A stretch of DNA of 64,000 bases from Qipengyuania marincola (GTDB lineage Bacteria > Pseudomonadota > Alphaproteobacteria > Sphingomonadales > Sphingomonadaceae), in the NCBI RefSeq assembly GCF_029688625.1, contig NZ_JARULC010000002.1, positions 62,001 to 126,000 of the forward strand, written 5' to 3'. Below are positions 1 through 8,562 of this stretch, one piece after another. The notes below the pieces were generated by a model. That model ran no database searches and was not told where the DNA came from. It was given only the letters and a program-made list of their open reading frames with translations. A program made the translations under genes and the position numbers. How positions within the stretch are numbered: position 1 is the stretch's first letter; each line of letters starts with the position of its first letter.

Positions 1-2
1 TG

Positions 3-647
3 GCCCGGCTTGAGGAGCTTGGCCTTCCATTGCTGCTGGTTTCCGAAGAGGATGGCGGTTTTGGCGGCAACCATGTCGATGCGCTGACGGTTTTTCGTCT
101 TGCCGGCTATCATGCGCTCGGATTGCCGCTGGTCGAGCAGATTATCGCACGGCGTGAGGTGGAGGGAAGCGACGCGCACTTCCGTCTCGGGGCCTTCGCG
201 CGCACCGCGCAAATCGCCGGCGCGCTCGACGCGGCGCTGGCAATAAGCGTTGCATACGTCAACGAGCGCCAGCAGTTCGGGCGGCCATTGGCAAAGTTTC
301 AGGCGGTGCAGCAGGACCTCGCCACTTTCGCCTGCGAGGCGGCAGCCGCCAACTGTGCGGCGATGGGCGCTGCCGAAGCGCTAGACCGCGGCGATGCGGC
401 TTTCGAAGTCGCTGCCGCCAAGCTGCGCGCCAACAGCGCGGCAAGTGCAGGCGCGAGGATTGCCCACCAGGTTCATGGGGCGATCGGCTTCACACAGGAA
501 TACCCGCTTCATTATCTGACCGGTCGCTTACGCAAGTGGCGAAGCGAGTTCGGCGGCGATGCGCATTGGGGCCGTGTATTGGGTGACCTCGTCGTGGCCC
601 GCGGCGCCGATCTGTTCTGGCCGGACCTTACGGCGCGCACCGGCTAG
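3..647 (+). CDS. Acyl-CoA dehydrogenase family protein, 5' partial, central domain apparently missing
   Basis: The frame is open to the window edge, so the N-terminus is cut off. The visible part has the end of the N-terminal helical domain (SEEDGGFGG, then LGLPLVE) followed almost at once by the C-terminal helical domain (RTAQIAGALDAA, NERQQFGRPLAKFQAVQ, HQVHGAIGFTQEYPLHY). In the family about 100 residues of beta-barrel lie between these blocks and contact the flavin and substrate. Here only about 25 residues link them, and the frame is kept. I infer an in-frame internal deletion and a probably impaired enzyme of acyl-CoA oxidation. The stop codon shares a CTAG with the stop of the convergent LuxR-type gene. 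Family assignment is secure; loss of function is inferred. Confidence 0.8.
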   Translation, partial: ARLEELGLPLLLVSEEDGGFGGNHVDALTVFRLAGYHALGLPLVEQIIARREVEGSDAHFRLGAFARTAQIAGALDAALAISVAYVNERQQFGRPLAKFQAVQQDLATFACEAAAANCAAMGAAEALDRGDAAFEVAAAKLRANSAASAGARIAHQVHGAIGFTQEYPLHYLTGRLRKWRSEFGGDAHWGRVLGDLVVARGADLFWPDLTARTG

Positions 648-1660
648 GCGAGCGCCAGCACTCCGGTAAGGATATTCCGAACCAGATCGACCTGCCCGCG
701 CGCACCGGTCTTGGCGTAGATTTTCTTCGAATAATATCGCGCCGTCTCGACGGTCAGACCGTGCTGCTCCGCCGCTTCGGCAATCGACAGGCCCTGGGAC
801 AACGACCATGCCAACCGTGCCTCGGCAGGGGTCAGATCGAACAGGTCGACGAGTTGTTCGTGCCGGTCGGCGCTGGAAGACCGGTCACCCCGCAAATATA
901 GCATGGCGACGGTGCGGCTGTCGCCAACCAGCGTATCGAGGTGCACCGGCGAAACCAGCACCTCGATCCAGGGATCGCGGCACATATTGATCGCCCGCGG
1001 CCGCATATTGGGATCGGCGGCGCAGTCGCGAACCAGCGCCGTAAGTTGGCGGTCGATCTCTGGAAGGGAGGGAGTCAGGCGATCATAGGGACCTCTCCGC
1101 AAAACTCTTGAGCGCGCGAGGAAACGCTCCGCCTGAGGATCGCTCTCGACGACGCGGCACCGCTCGTCGAGTGCGATCCAGCCGAAATTCATCCGGGCGA
1201 GTGCATCGGCGCTGAACGAGGCCCGCGCCTTCTCCCGTTCGAGGCTTGCCAACACACGCAAGGCGACGCGAAAGTAGGGCGCAAGCGCGGTCAGCAAGCG
1301 CGAGTGTTCTGCGTCGAGATCCTCGCCGCGCAAAGCAATCCACGCCTCGATCTCTTCCGAGCCGGCCAGCCGCATGACCCGCATGTCCATGTCGGCATCT
1401 CGCCCGCTGCCCAGTTCCTCCGCCGAATAGACGCGTCCCTCGCGCAATTCGGCATCGGAAGGCGCGCGCGGAAATTGGTCCGCACCCGCCGACAGATCTG
1501 TCTCGTCCCGGGCGCCGGGCAACCGCAGGCGGATATGCGCGGCGTGCACACCTGCAACGCGCTTGAGACGGCTTAGGAAGGTCGACCACATCGGTTGCTC
1601 AAAAATGCCCTCCTGCAGGGGCACGAGCAGTTCGACCTCGCCCAGATTGGGGATACGCAT
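644..1660 (-). CDS. LuxR-type helix-turn-helix transcriptional regulator
   Basis: A protein of about 338 residues whose last 65 residues form a LuxR/GerE-type DNA-binding domain ([19 protein letters not shown], then [19 protein letters not shown]). The N-terminal 200 residues resemble a loose PAS-like sensor region but no ligand can be named. There is no receiver domain, so it is not a classical response regulator. An alternative ATG at 1696 would add 12 residues, but that extension would be encoded by the perfect palindrome at 1675-1692, so the inner ATG is preferred. It is divergent from cysD and its 5' end lies inside the cysD promoter region. The target genes are unknown. Confidence 0.75.
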   Translation of the reverse strand: MRIPNLGEVELLVPLQEGIFEQPMWSTFLSRLKRVAGVHAAHIRLRLPGARDETDLSAGADQFPRAPSDAELREGRVYSAEELGSGRDADMDMRVMRLAGSEEIEAWIALRGEDLDAEHSRLLTALAPYFRVALRVLASLEREKARASFSADALARMNFGWIALDERCRVVESDPQAERFLARSRVLRRGPYDRLTPSLPEIDRQLTALVRDCAADPNMRPRAINMCRDPWIEVLVSPVHLDTLVGDSRTVAMLYLRGDRSSSADRHEQLVDLFDLTPAEARLAWSLSQGLSIAEAAEQHGLTVETARYYSKKIYAKTGARGQVDLVRNILTGVLALA

Positions 1661-1692
1661 CTCTTGCGTATAATACCTCCCAAATGGGAGGT
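1647..1692 (+). promoter_or_regulatory. cysD promoter with perfect palindrome at the start site
   Basis: A perfect -10 hexamer TATAAT sits at 1669-1674, with a weak -35 candidate TTGGGG at 1647-1652 (spacer 16). Directly after the -10 comes an 18-bp palindrome, ACCTCCCAAATGGGAGGT (1675-1692), two 8-bp arms around AA. It therefore covers the predicted transcription start of cysD, the classical place for a repressor site. It also lies upstream of the divergent LuxR-type gene, where its right arm reads GGGAGGT but is about 14 nt from the ATG, far for a ribosome site. Which protein binds is unknown. Confidence 0.55.
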
Positions 1693-1741
1693 CCATGATA
1701 AACCACGGCCTTTATCTCCTCGCTTCCGAAAAGGAATTCCG

Positions 1742-2662
1742 ATGAGCGACGCAAAGACCCTGACCCATCTCCAGCGCCTCGAGGCCGAGAGCATCCACAT
1801 CATGCGCGAAGTGGTTGCCGAGGCAGACAAGCCGGTGATGCTCTATTCGATCGGCAAGGACAGCGCCGTGATGCTGCATTTGGCAAAGAAGGCCTTTTAT
1901 CCCTCGCCGCCGCCCTTCCCGCTGCTGCATGTCGACACGACATGGAAGTTCCAGGAGATGTACGCGCTGCGCGAGAAGAGCGCGAAGGATGCGGGTATGG
2001 AACTGCTCGTCCACCAGAATCCAGAGGCCGAGGAGCGGGGGATCAATCCCTTTGACCATGGCCCCTTGCACACCGACATGTGGAAGACAGAGGGGCTCAA
2101 GCAGGCGCTCGACAAATACGGCTTCGATGCGGCCTTCGGCGGCGCCCGCCGCGATGAGGAAAAGAGCCGCGCGAAAGAGCGCATCTTCTCCTTCCGCACT
2201 GCCAGCCACGGCTGGGACCCGAAGAACCAGCGCCCCGAACTGTGGAACCTCTACAATGCGCGCAAGAAGAAGGGCGAGAGCATCCGCGTCTTCCCGCTCT
2301 CCAACTGGACCGAGCTCGACATCTGGCAATACATCATGGCCGAGAACATCGAGATCGTGCCGCTGTATTTCAGCGCGCCGCGCCCGACCTTCGAATATGA
2401 AGGCGGCCTGTTCATGGCCGACGACCTCGACCGGCTGGAAAAGGTCATGGGCTATCGCCCCGAGACCACCGAGAAATCCATTCGGTTCCGCACGCTGGGC
2501 TGCTTCCCGCTGACCGGCGCGGTCGAGAGCGAGGCCGCCACGCTGAGCGAGGTAGTGCAGGAAATGCTGCTGACCACCACAAGCGAGCGCCAGGGCCGCG
2601 TGATCGACAAGGACGCGGGCGACGCGTCGATGGAGAAAAAGAAGCAGGAAGGCTACTTCTAA
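1742..2662 (+). CDS. cysD: Sulfate adenylyltransferase subunit 2 (CysD)
   Basis: Makes adenosine 5'-phosphosulfate from sulfate and ATP together with the GTPase CysN, the first step of assimilatory sulfate activation. The product is 306 residues, close to the usual 300. It shows the PP-loop ([15 protein letters not shown], about residues 30-45), the [16 protein letters not shown] block and the conserved [15 protein letters not shown] segment near the C-terminus. The start at 1742 is chosen because it has a purine-rich AAAAGGAA upstream and matches the family N-terminus; the frame stays open further upstream. It is followed by cysNC after a 120-bp gap that holds a repeat. Confidence 0.96.
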   Translation: MSDAKTLTHLQRLEAESIHIMREVVAEADKPVMLYSIGKDSAVMLHLAKKAFYPSPPPFPLLHVDTTWKFQEMYALREKSAKDAGMELLVHQNPEAEERGINPFDHGPLHTDMWKTEGLKQALDKYGFDAAFGGARRDEEKSRAKERIFSFRTASHGWDPKNQRPELWNLYNARKKKGESIRVFPLSNWTELDIWQYIMAENIEIVPLYFSAPRPTFEYEGGLFMADDLDRLEKVMGYRPETTEKSIRFRTLGCFPLTGAVESEAATLSEVVQEMLLTTTSERQGRVIDKDAGDASMEKKKQEGYF

Positions 2663-2680
2663 CGCTGCAACCGTAGTTCC

Positions 2681-2770
2681 CGTTCGCCCTGAGCTTGTCG
2701 AAGGGCCGCCCTTCTTCGGGGCTGGCGGGATCGAAGAAAGTGCAGGGCTTCGACAAGCTCAGCCCGAACG
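2681..2770. repeat. REP-like inverted repeat of sphingomonad type
   Basis: Two arms of about 25 bp face each other: CGTTCGCCCTGAGCTTGTCG onward from 2681, and its near reverse complement ending at 2770 (core CTTCGACAAGCTCAGCCCGA). They differ at the GCCC/GGGC positions only and are separated by about 40 bp. The TGAGCTTGTCGAAG core is common as an intergenic repeat in sphingomonad genomes. It sits inside the cysD-cysNC operon and could form a long stem in the message. I found no second copy in the window. Confidence 0.8.
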
Positions 2771-2782
2771 GATTTGAGACCT

Positions 2783-4690
2783 ATGACCGACCCGATCTAC
2801 CAGACCGACGCCCTCATCGCCGAGGACATCGACGCCTATCTCGAGCAGCACCAGAACAAGTCGATGCTGCGCTTCATCACCTGCGGTAGCGTGGATGACG
2901 GCAAGTCAACCCTGATCGGCCGTCTGCTCTATGATTCGAAGATGATCTTCGAGGACCAGCTCGCGGCCCTCGAGAACGACAGCAAGCGCGTTGGCACGCA
3001 GGGGCAGGAAATCGACTTCGCCCTGCTGGTCGACGGCCTCGCCGCCGAGCGCGAGCAGGGCATCACCATCGACGTCGCCTACCGCTTTTTCGCGACCGAG
3101 AAGCGCAAGTTCATCGTTGCCGATTGCCCGGGTCACGAGCAGTACACGCGCAACATGGTCACCGGCGCCTCGACCGCCGACCTCGCCTGCATCCTGATCG
3201 ACGCGCGCAAGGGCGTGCTGGTGCAGACGAAGCGCCACAGCTTCCTGTGCCACCAGCTGGGCATCCGCAACCTCGTCCTCGCGGTGAACAAGATGGACCT
3301 GATCGGCTACGACCAGGCGAAGTTCGATGCGATCGTCGCGCATTACGAGAAGTTCGCAAAGAGCATCGGGATCGAGAGCTTTACCGCCATCCCGATCTCG
3401 GGCCTCGCGGGCGACAACATCACCGCATCCTCGGACAACACGAATTGGTACGAAGGCCCGACGCTGATCGATCATCTCGAAGTAGTCGAGGTCAGCAGCG
3501 CCGCCAATCTCGACAAGCCGTTTCGCATGCCGGTGCAGTGGGTCAACCGCCCCAACCTCGACTTTCGCGGCTTCAGCGGCCTGATTGCGACCGGCAGCGT
3601 GAAGCCGGGCGACACTCTGCGCTCGCTGCCCTCTGGCAAGACGAGCCAGGTCAAATCGGTGGTGACTATGTCGGGCGACCTCGACGAGGCGATTGCCGGC
3701 CAGTCCGTCACCATCACCCTTGAGGACGAGATCGATTGCTCGCGCGGCGACGTGCTCGCTGCCGCCGACAACCCGCCCGAGGTGGCCGACCAGTTCGAAA
3801 GCACCATCGTGTGGATGGACGACGAAGCGCTGGTCGTAGGCCGCGCTTACTGGCTCAAGCTCGGTACGCAGACGGTCAGCGTGACTGTCGCCGAGCCGAA
3901 ATACGAGATCGACGTCAACACGATGGACCATCTCGCCGCGCAGACGCTGCACCTCAACCAGATCGGCGTGTGCGAGATCACCACCGACAAGCGGATCGTG
4001 TTCGATCCCTACGAGGAAAACCGCGCGCTGGGCGGGTTCATCCTGATCGACAAGATCAGCAATCGCACGGTCGGGGCTGGAATGATCCACTTCAGCCTGC
4101 GCCGCAGCCAGAACGTGCACTGGCAGGCGACCGACATCACGCGCGAGCATCACGCGGGAATGAAGAACCAGACGCCGCGCGTGCTGTGGTTCACCGGCCT
4201 GTCCGGCTCTGGCAAGTCGACCATCGCCAACGAGGTCGAAAAGAAGCTGGCGATCATGAACCGCCACACCTTCCTGCTAGACGGCGACAATGTCCGACAC
4301 GGCCTCAACAAGGATTTGGGTTTCACCGAAAGCGACCGGATCGAGAATATCCGCCGCATCGGCGAGGTCGCCAAGCTGATGACCGATGCGGGCCTGATCG
4401 TGCTCACCGCCTTTATCTCGCCATTCCGCGCCGACCGGCAGCTGGTGCGCGAAATGATCGACGCAGGCGAGTTCATCGAGATCCATGTCGACACCCCGCT
4501 CGAAGTCGCCGAGGCGCGCGACGTCAAGGGCCTCTACAAGAAGGCCCGCGAAGGCAAGCTCAAGAACTTCACCGGGATCGACAGCCCCTATGAGGCGCCG
4601 GAGAATCCGGAAATCCGGGTCAACACGGTGGAAATGAGCCCCGAAGAGGCGGCAGACCACATTATCGCGCAGATCCTCCCATTGAAGTGA
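2783..4690 (+). CDS. cysN: Bifunctional sulfate adenylyltransferase subunit 1 / adenylylsulfate kinase (CysNC)
   Basis: A 635-residue fusion. Residues 1 to about 440 are the CysN GTPase that drives CysD: P-loop [17 protein letters not shown], switch region [25 protein letters not shown] and the NKMDL guanine motif. Residues from about 455 are the CysC kinase that phosphorylates APS to PAPS: P-loop GLSGSGKST, then [15 protein letters not shown] and the FISPFRADR block. The start ATG at 2783 is chosen over an upstream TTG because it matches the family N-terminus. Fusion of CysN with CysC is common in alphaproteobacteria. Both nucleotide sites look intact. Confidence 0.96.
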   Translation: MTDPIYQTDALIAEDIDAYLEQHQNKSMLRFITCGSVDDGKSTLIGRLLYDSKMIFEDQLAALENDSKRVGTQGQEIDFALLVDGLAAEREQGITIDVAYRFFATEKRKFIVADCPGHEQYTRNMVTGASTADLACILIDARKGVLVQTKRHSFLCHQLGIRNLVLAVNKMDLIGYDQAKFDAIVAHYEKFAKSIGIESFTAIPISGLAGDNITASSDNTNWYEGPTLIDHLEVVEVSSAANLDKPFRMPVQWVNRPNLDFRGFSGLIATGSVKPGDTLRSLPSGKTSQVKSVVTMSGDLDEAIAGQSVTITLEDEIDCSRGDVLAAADNPPEVADQFESTIVWMDDEALVVGRAYWLKLGTQTVSVTVAEPKYEIDVNTMDHLAAQTLHLNQIGVCEITTDKRIVFDPYEENRALGGFILIDKISNRTVGAGMIHFSLRRSQNVHWQATDITREHHAGMKNQTPRVLWFTGLSGSGKSTIANEVEKKLAIMNRHTFLLDGDNVRHGLNKDLGFTESDRIENIRRIGEVAKLMTDAGLIVLTAFISPFRADRQLVREMIDAGEFIEIHVDTPLEVAEARDVKGLYKKAREGKLKNFTGIDSPYEAPENPEIRVNTVEMSPEEAADHIIAQILPLK

Positions 4691-4725
4691 GGGACGACGC
4701 GCGAAAAGCGTTGGACACAATCGGA

Positions 4726-4753
4726 GAGGGCGCTCTTTGGGGGCGCCCCTCTT
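4726..4753 (+). terminator. Possible terminator after cysNC
   Basis: GAGGGCGC and GCGCCCCTC can pair (one bulge) around a short T-rich loop, followed by CTTCACTTCT, which has only a poor T run. It is placed 36 bp after the cysNC stop and before the convergent gene. The weak tail makes this a tentative call. Confidence 0.35.
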
Positions 4754-4777
4754 CACTTCTCGAGTGCCGTAGGAAAT

Positions 4778-5185
4778 TCAGCCGGGGCTCTTGGGCCCCG
4801 AACCATTCGCCGCGATAATCAGCCCTGTGCCAAACGCAGCGACTGCGCCCCCGATTAGTATCGCCGAGGAGCTGGTGTTCGCCGGGAGTGCGGCACAATT
4901 CGCCGTTTCCGCCCATTCTAGCCAGTCCTGCCAGGTGTAGAGCTCGCCGGTATCGACGTCGCGATAGGTATTGCCGACATAGCGCCAGCTTTCAGCCGAA
5001 TTACCGTCTCTCAACCAGCGGGTATATTCCGGCTGGATCTTGCGACAATTCCACGTCTCGGGCGCGTCCAGCGCTCCCGCCTGATCCGATGCGATAACGT
5101 CATCCTCGCGCACCTGCGCCACGGCAGTCACGCTAGCGCCGGCGACCGAAGCACCGACAATCGAAGCTAAAAGAAAGGTGCGCAT
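4778..5185 (-). CDS. Hypothetical exported protein with C-terminal membrane segment
   Basis: A 135-residue protein that I do not recognise. Residues 1-24 form a good signal peptide (FLLASIVGASVAGASVTAVA, cleavage after AQ). The middle has NCRKIQPEYTRWLRDG and a YTWQDWLEWAETANC segment, giving two cysteines that might pair in the periplasm. The C-terminus has a glycine-rich hydrophobic stretch (ILIGGAVAAFGTGLIIAA). It is convergent with cysNC and about 90 bp from the arsR-type gene, in the same direction, so it may be read from that transcript. No function is proposed. Confidence 0.65.
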   Translation of the reverse strand: MRTFLLASIVGASVAGASVTAVAQVREDDVIASDQAGALDAPETWNCRKIQPEYTRWLRDGNSAESWRYVGNTYRDVDTGELYTWQDWLEWAETANCAALPANTSSSAILIGGAVAAFGTGLIIAANGSGPKSPG

Positions 5186-5273
5186 CGCTCGACCCTCAAA
5201 ACACTCAATCTATGTGCATTACACGCGATTGCATTGTCGGGCAAGAAACTGCCCTTCCCGGGCTGAGGGAGGA

Positions 5274-5612
5274 TCAAGACATCCGCGCGAAATTGGCGAC
5301 ACCGGGTGCAGCAGACCTGCTGGGTGCACTCCTCGAAATGGCGCGAGCATCCAGCCCGCCGATCAGGATGCCCAGTTCGGTCAAGCGATCTTCATTGAGC
5401 TTGTAGAACACCAGCTTTGCTTCCTTGCGGGTCTCAACGAGATCGGCTTTTCTGAGAACCCCCAGCTGCTGGGAGAGCGCAGGCTGACTTATACCTGATA
5501 CCTGTTCGATCTCGCCCACGTTGAGCTCGCCGTCTCTGAGCAACTGGACAATCTGAAATCGCAGCGGATGCGCGATAGCTTTCAGTTGGTCGATCGGCGC
5601 GTCCTCGGTCAT
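5274..5612 (-). CDS. ArsR/SmtB-family repressor without cysteines
   Basis: A 112-residue winged-helix repressor. The conserved core is LKAIAHPLRFQIVQLLRDGE, then VGEIEQVSGISQPALSQQLGVLRKADLVETRKEAKLVFYKLNE, typical of the family. Related repressors of sulfide operons (BigR, SqrR) sense persulfide through two cysteines, but this protein has none at all, and no metal-binding cysteine pair either. The ATG at 5612 overlaps the stop of the upstream peroxiredoxin gene (AAATGA), which implies coupled translation and fixes the start. It probably controls this divergent sulfide locus, but what it senses is unclear. Confidence 0.85.
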   Translation of the reverse strand: MTEDAPIDQLKAIAHPLRFQIVQLLRDGELNVGEIEQVSGISQPALSQQLGVLRKADLVETRKEAKLVFYKLNEDRLTELGILIGGLDARAISRSAPSRSAAPGVANFARMS

Positions 5613-6265
5613 TTTTTCTCGCCCTTCCCAGCCTCGCGAAGAAACCAAGCTGCACCATCGCCAGCCTTGAACACATCATCTAGGTTTTGGGTTGGTTGCT
5701 CGAGCAGGGGTTCTCCGGGCTGCCAGTTTGCCGGCGCAAGAGCGCTCTCCGCGTCGATCGCCTGCAACGCATCGAGCATACGCAGCATCTCGGGTATCGA
5801 ACGGCCCATATTGGCGGGATAACAGGTCATTGCGCGGATCGCGCCTGATGGATCGATGAAAAAGGTGGTTCGCACCGTGGCGCTGTCACTGTCCTGTGGC
5901 GCGACCATTCCGAATGCACGACCGATAACGAGCGTCGGGTCTTCAACGATCGGGAAACGCACCTCGATATCGAAGCGATCCCTGATCATTCGGAGCCAGG
6001 CAAAATGCGAGAACAAGCTATCGACCGAGAGTGCCATGAGCTCGCAGTCGCGCCGCTTGAACTCCCCTGCCTGCCGCGCCAGCTCGACGAATTCAGTCGT
6101 ACAGACCGGCGTAAAGTCCGCCGGGTGCGAGAACAGGATCAGCCAACGCCCCCGGAAACCGGACAGCTTGACCGGTCCGATAGTGCTTCGAGCTTCGAAG
6201 TCCGGCGCCGTGTCACCGATCCGAAGGTTTTGAGAGCTCCCTGCCCGAGCGTCATCAGTAGTCAT
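5609..6265 (-). CDS. 1-Cys type peroxiredoxin
   Basis: A 218-residue thiol peroxidase of the AhpC/Prx6 type. The active-site block HPADFTPVCTTEF places the peroxidatic cysteine at residue 55. The C-terminal extension (about residues 150-218) and the lack of a VCP-type resolving site fit the 1-Cys class. Two other cysteines (RRDCELMA, MTCYPANM) are not at standard resolving positions. It reduces hydroperoxides in the cytosol. It is divergent from the persulfide dioxygenase operon, with a shared 72-bp control region, and its stop overlaps the ArsR-type start, so the two are made together. Confidence 0.88.
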   Translation of the reverse strand: MTTDDARAGSSQNLRIGDTAPDFEARSTIGPVKLSGFRGRWLILFSHPADFTPVCTTEFVELARQAGEFKRRDCELMALSVDSLFSHFAWLRMIRDRFDIEVRFPIVEDPTLVIGRAFGMVAPQDSDSATVRTTFFIDPSGAIRAMTCYPANMGRSIPEMLRMLDALQAIDAESALAPANWQPGEPLLEQPTQNLDDVFKAGDGAAWFLREAGKGEKK

Positions 6266-6282
6266 GATCGGCCTCTTACCAC

Positions 6283-6320
6283 TTGACTCTCGGAATGCAA
6301 GACATATACATATTTTATGT
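6283..6320 (+). promoter_or_regulatory. Promoter and AT-rich operator of the sulfide operon
   Basis: A sigma-70 type promoter reads TTGACT (6283-6288), 16-bp spacer, TATACA (6305-6310). The imperfect palindrome ACATATACATATTTTATGT (6302-6320) overlaps the -10 box. This stretch is strikingly AT-rich against its GC-rich surroundings and lies between the divergent peroxiredoxin-arsR pair and the dioxygenase operon. AT-rich imperfect palindromes over the -10 are typical of ArsR-family operators, so the neighbouring repressor is the natural candidate. Confidence 0.5.
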
Positions 6321-6337
6321 AATCAAAGGAGTATGCC

Positions 6338-7270
6338 ATGTCTGATCCAGACGTGAACCTTCAGGCTGCGGCCGAACAGATCAGGCGGGCGCAAGCGGAG
6401 AAGTCGCTTCGCCCCTCAATTACAGGCTTTTTCGACGAGGCAACTAATACGGTCAGCTATGTGGTCCATGATCCCGCCACAGGCGAGGCTGCCGTCATCG
6501 ATTCGGTTCTCGATTACGAAGCGGCTTCAGGGCGAACATCGAATGGCTCTGCCGATCTCATCATCGAATACGTCACTTCGCATAATTTGAAAGTGACCTG
6601 GCATATCGAAACCCATGCCCATGCCGATCACATTTCGGCTGCCCCCTACCTTCAGGAGAAACTCGGGGGGAAGCTCGCGATCGGGAAAGATATCATTCGC
6701 GTGCAGGAGGTGTTCGGAAAACTGTTCAACGCCGGGAGCGATTTCGAGCGCGACGGATCGCAATTCGATCACCTCTTCGTTGACGGCGAGACGTTCAGAT
6801 TGGGCGAGATCGAAGGCATCGCGCTGCACGTGCCCGGGCATACACCGGCAGACATGGCCTTCATCATCGGCGATGCGGCCTTCGTCGGCGACACTATTTT
6901 CATGCCTGACTTCGGCACGGCGCGTGCCGATTTCCCCGGTGGCGATGCGCGCGAACTGTTCCGGTCGATCCGGCGCCTCCTGTCGCTGCCGGATGAGACG
7001 AGATTGTTCCTGTGCCACGATTACAAGGCTCCGGGCCGCAATGAATACGCCTGGGAAACCACCGTCAAGCAGCAGCGGACAAGCAATGTGCACGTAAAGG
7101 ACGGTGTGACCGAGGACGAGTTCGTCGAGATGCGCACTTCGCGCGACAAGACGCTGGCCATGCCCAACCTCATCATGCCGTCGGTGCAGGTGAACATCCG
7201 CGGCGGCCGCCTGCCTGAGCCGGAGGATAATGGTGTCAGCTACATCAAGATCCCGGTGAACGCTGTATGA
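6338..7270 (+). CDS. Persulfide dioxygenase-like metallo-beta-lactamase fold protein
   Basis: A 310-residue metallo-beta-lactamase fold enzyme of the ETHE1/Blh type, expected to oxidise glutathione persulfide to sulfite. The metal site motif ETHAHADH is at residues 91-98, followed by HVPGHTPADMAF, VGDTIFMPDFGTARADFPGG and LCHDYKAPGR, all characteristic of the persulfide dioxygenase branch rather than glyoxalase II. There is no fused rhodanese domain. The start has a strong ribosome site (AAAGGAG). It is first in a same-strand run through the YeeE pair, the DUF442 protein and SQR, the standard sulfide-oxidation context. Confidence 0.9.
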   Translation: MSDPDVNLQAAAEQIRRAQAEKSLRPSITGFFDEATNTVSYVVHDPATGEAAVIDSVLDYEAASGRTSNGSADLIIEYVTSHNLKVTWHIETHAHADHISAAPYLQEKLGGKLAIGKDIIRVQEVFGKLFNAGSDFERDGSQFDHLFVDGETFRLGEIEGIALHVPGHTPADMAFIIGDAAFVGDTIFMPDFGTARADFPGGDARELFRSIRRLLSLPDETRLFLCHDYKAPGRNEYAWETTVKQQRTSNVHVKDGVTEDEFVEMRTSRDKTLAMPNLIMPSVQVNIRGGRLPEPEDNGVSYIKIPVNAV

Positions 7271-7716
7271 CGCTTGCGGCTTATCCGGACGCGGCGCCGC
7301 TGGCGGGCCTAATAGGCGGTGTGCTCATCGGGCTTGCGGCGGCGCTGATGCTGCTCGGGATCGGCCGCATTGCGGGCGTTTCGGGCATCGCTGCGCGGGC
7401 AACGGGTCTTGCCGACAGCAGCCTGCCGCGCACTTCGGCCTGGGCCTTTGTCATCGGCCTGCCGCTCGGTGCGCTTATCGTATTGGTCGCCAAAGGTGGA
7501 TTGCCCGCGAACTTCGCATCGCCAGTCTATCTCGTGATCGCCGGCCTGATCGTGGGCATAGGCACGCGCCTTGGCAGCGGCTGTACCAGTGGGCACGGCG
7601 TATGCGGCATGAGCCGTTTCTCGCAACGCTCGATCATCGCGACACTCAGCTTCATGATTACCGGAATTGGTACCGTCGCTGTGATGAATGCGATGGGACT
7701 GGATGTGCTTCCATGA
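7267..7716 (+). CDS. YeeE/YedE (DUF395) membrane protein, first half-transporter
   Basis: A 149-residue protein with about four membrane segments and the family signature [17 protein letters not shown] near the C-terminus, whose cysteines line the substrate path in the related thiosulfate importer TsuA. It is half the length of full YeeE, and the second half is the next gene, so the two probably pair. Its ATG overlaps the dioxygenase stop (ATGA) and its own stop overlaps the next ATG. It likely moves a reduced sulfur compound across the inner membrane; the exact substrate is not shown by sequence. Confidence 0.88.
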   Translation: MTLAAYPDAAPLAGLIGGVLIGLAAALMLLGIGRIAGVSGIAARATGLADSSLPRTSAWAFVIGLPLGALIVLVAKGGLPANFASPVYLVIAGLIVGIGTRLGSGCTSGHGVCGMSRFSQRSIIATLSFMITGIGTVAVMNAMGLDVLP

Positions 7717-8132
7717 ACGGGCGCATTCTCGTTCCGGCCCTTTCAGGCTCGATCTTCGGTGCGGGCCTTGCGCTTGGCGGCATGACCGATCCCGCGCGGG
7801 TGCGCGGTTTTCTCGACATCTTCGGCGATTGGGATCCGACGCTGGCCTTTGTCATGGGCGGCGCGGTTCTGGTGATGGTCGTTGCCTGGCAAATCCAACC
7901 CAAGCTCACCGAGCCATTGTTTGGCGGCGGCTTCGCCCTGCCCGGAACCCAGGACCTGACTCCGCGACTGATCGGCGGATCGGCGCTCTTCGGAATAGGA
8001 TGGGGCATCGCCGGCCTGTGCCCTGGACCCGGGATCGCCGCGCTTGTGATCGAGCCGATTTCCGCCGCGATCTTTGTCGGCGCGATGCTCGCGGGGATGT
8101 TGCTCGCGCGACTTTTCGAAAGGAATGCCTGA
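7713..8132 (+). CDS. YeeE/YedE (DUF395) membrane protein, second half-transporter
   Basis: A 139-residue partner of the preceding gene, with four predicted membrane segments. The typical motifs are [20 protein letters not shown] at the N-terminus and [18 protein letters not shown] near residue 110, with the conserved cysteine. The start at 7713 overlaps the previous stop (ATGA), which rules out the longer open frame upstream. A split pair like this is found beside sulfide-oxidation genes in other proteobacteria. It ends in TGATG with the next gene. Confidence 0.88.
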   Translation: MNGRILVPALSGSIFGAGLALGGMTDPARVRGFLDIFGDWDPTLAFVMGGAVLVMVVAWQIQPKLTEPLFGGGFALPGTQDLTPRLIGGSALFGIGWGIAGLCPGPGIAALVIEPISAAIFVGAMLAGMLLARLFERNA

Positions 8133-8542
8133 TGGAGATCCGTGAAGTCACTCCGAATTTTGCCGTCGCGCCGCAAATGCAGCCCTCTGATTTGGCAACC
8201 CTCGCAGAGCGCGGTTTCGTGGCGATAATCTGCAATCGCCCTGATGGAGAAGAGGCGGGCCAGCCGAGCATCGAGGAGATGCGCGCCGCGGCCGAGGGCA
8301 ATGGGTTGGCCTTCCATCATATCCCCGTGTCGGGTGGGGCATTTCCCGCCGCAGCCATCGCCGCGTTCCGGTCCGTCCGCCGCGGGACCGAGGGCCCTTT
8401 GCTGGCCTTCTGCCGCACCGGGACGCGGTCGATCACACTCGATACGCTCGCAAACCCTGACGATCTCGATCCGAGCGAACGCCTCACGCGAGCTGCCGCC
8501 GCTGGCTACGACCTCACCGATCTCAGCGACAAGCTCATCTAG
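8132..8542 (+). CDS. DUF442 / TIGR01244 family sulfur transferase-like protein
   Basis: A 136-residue protein of the family fused to or found beside beta-lactamase-like persulfide dioxygenases. The signature LAFCRTGTRS places a cysteine at residue 94 in a CxxGxRS loop like that of tyrosine phosphatases and rhodanese-like enzymes; a second cysteine is at residue 34 (AIICNRPDGEE). The family is thought to handle persulfide sulfur, but its chemistry is less well established than its neighbours. The ATG overlaps the upstream stop (TGATG). Confidence 0.85.
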   Translation: MEIREVTPNFAVAPQMQPSDLATLAERGFVAIICNRPDGEEAGQPSIEEMRAAAEGNGLAFHHIPVSGGAFPAAAIAAFRSVRRGTEGPLLAFCRTGTRSITLDTLANPDDLDPSERLTRAAAAGYDLTDLSDKLI

Positions 8543-8562
8543 CCAATCTCGGGAGAGCCACC

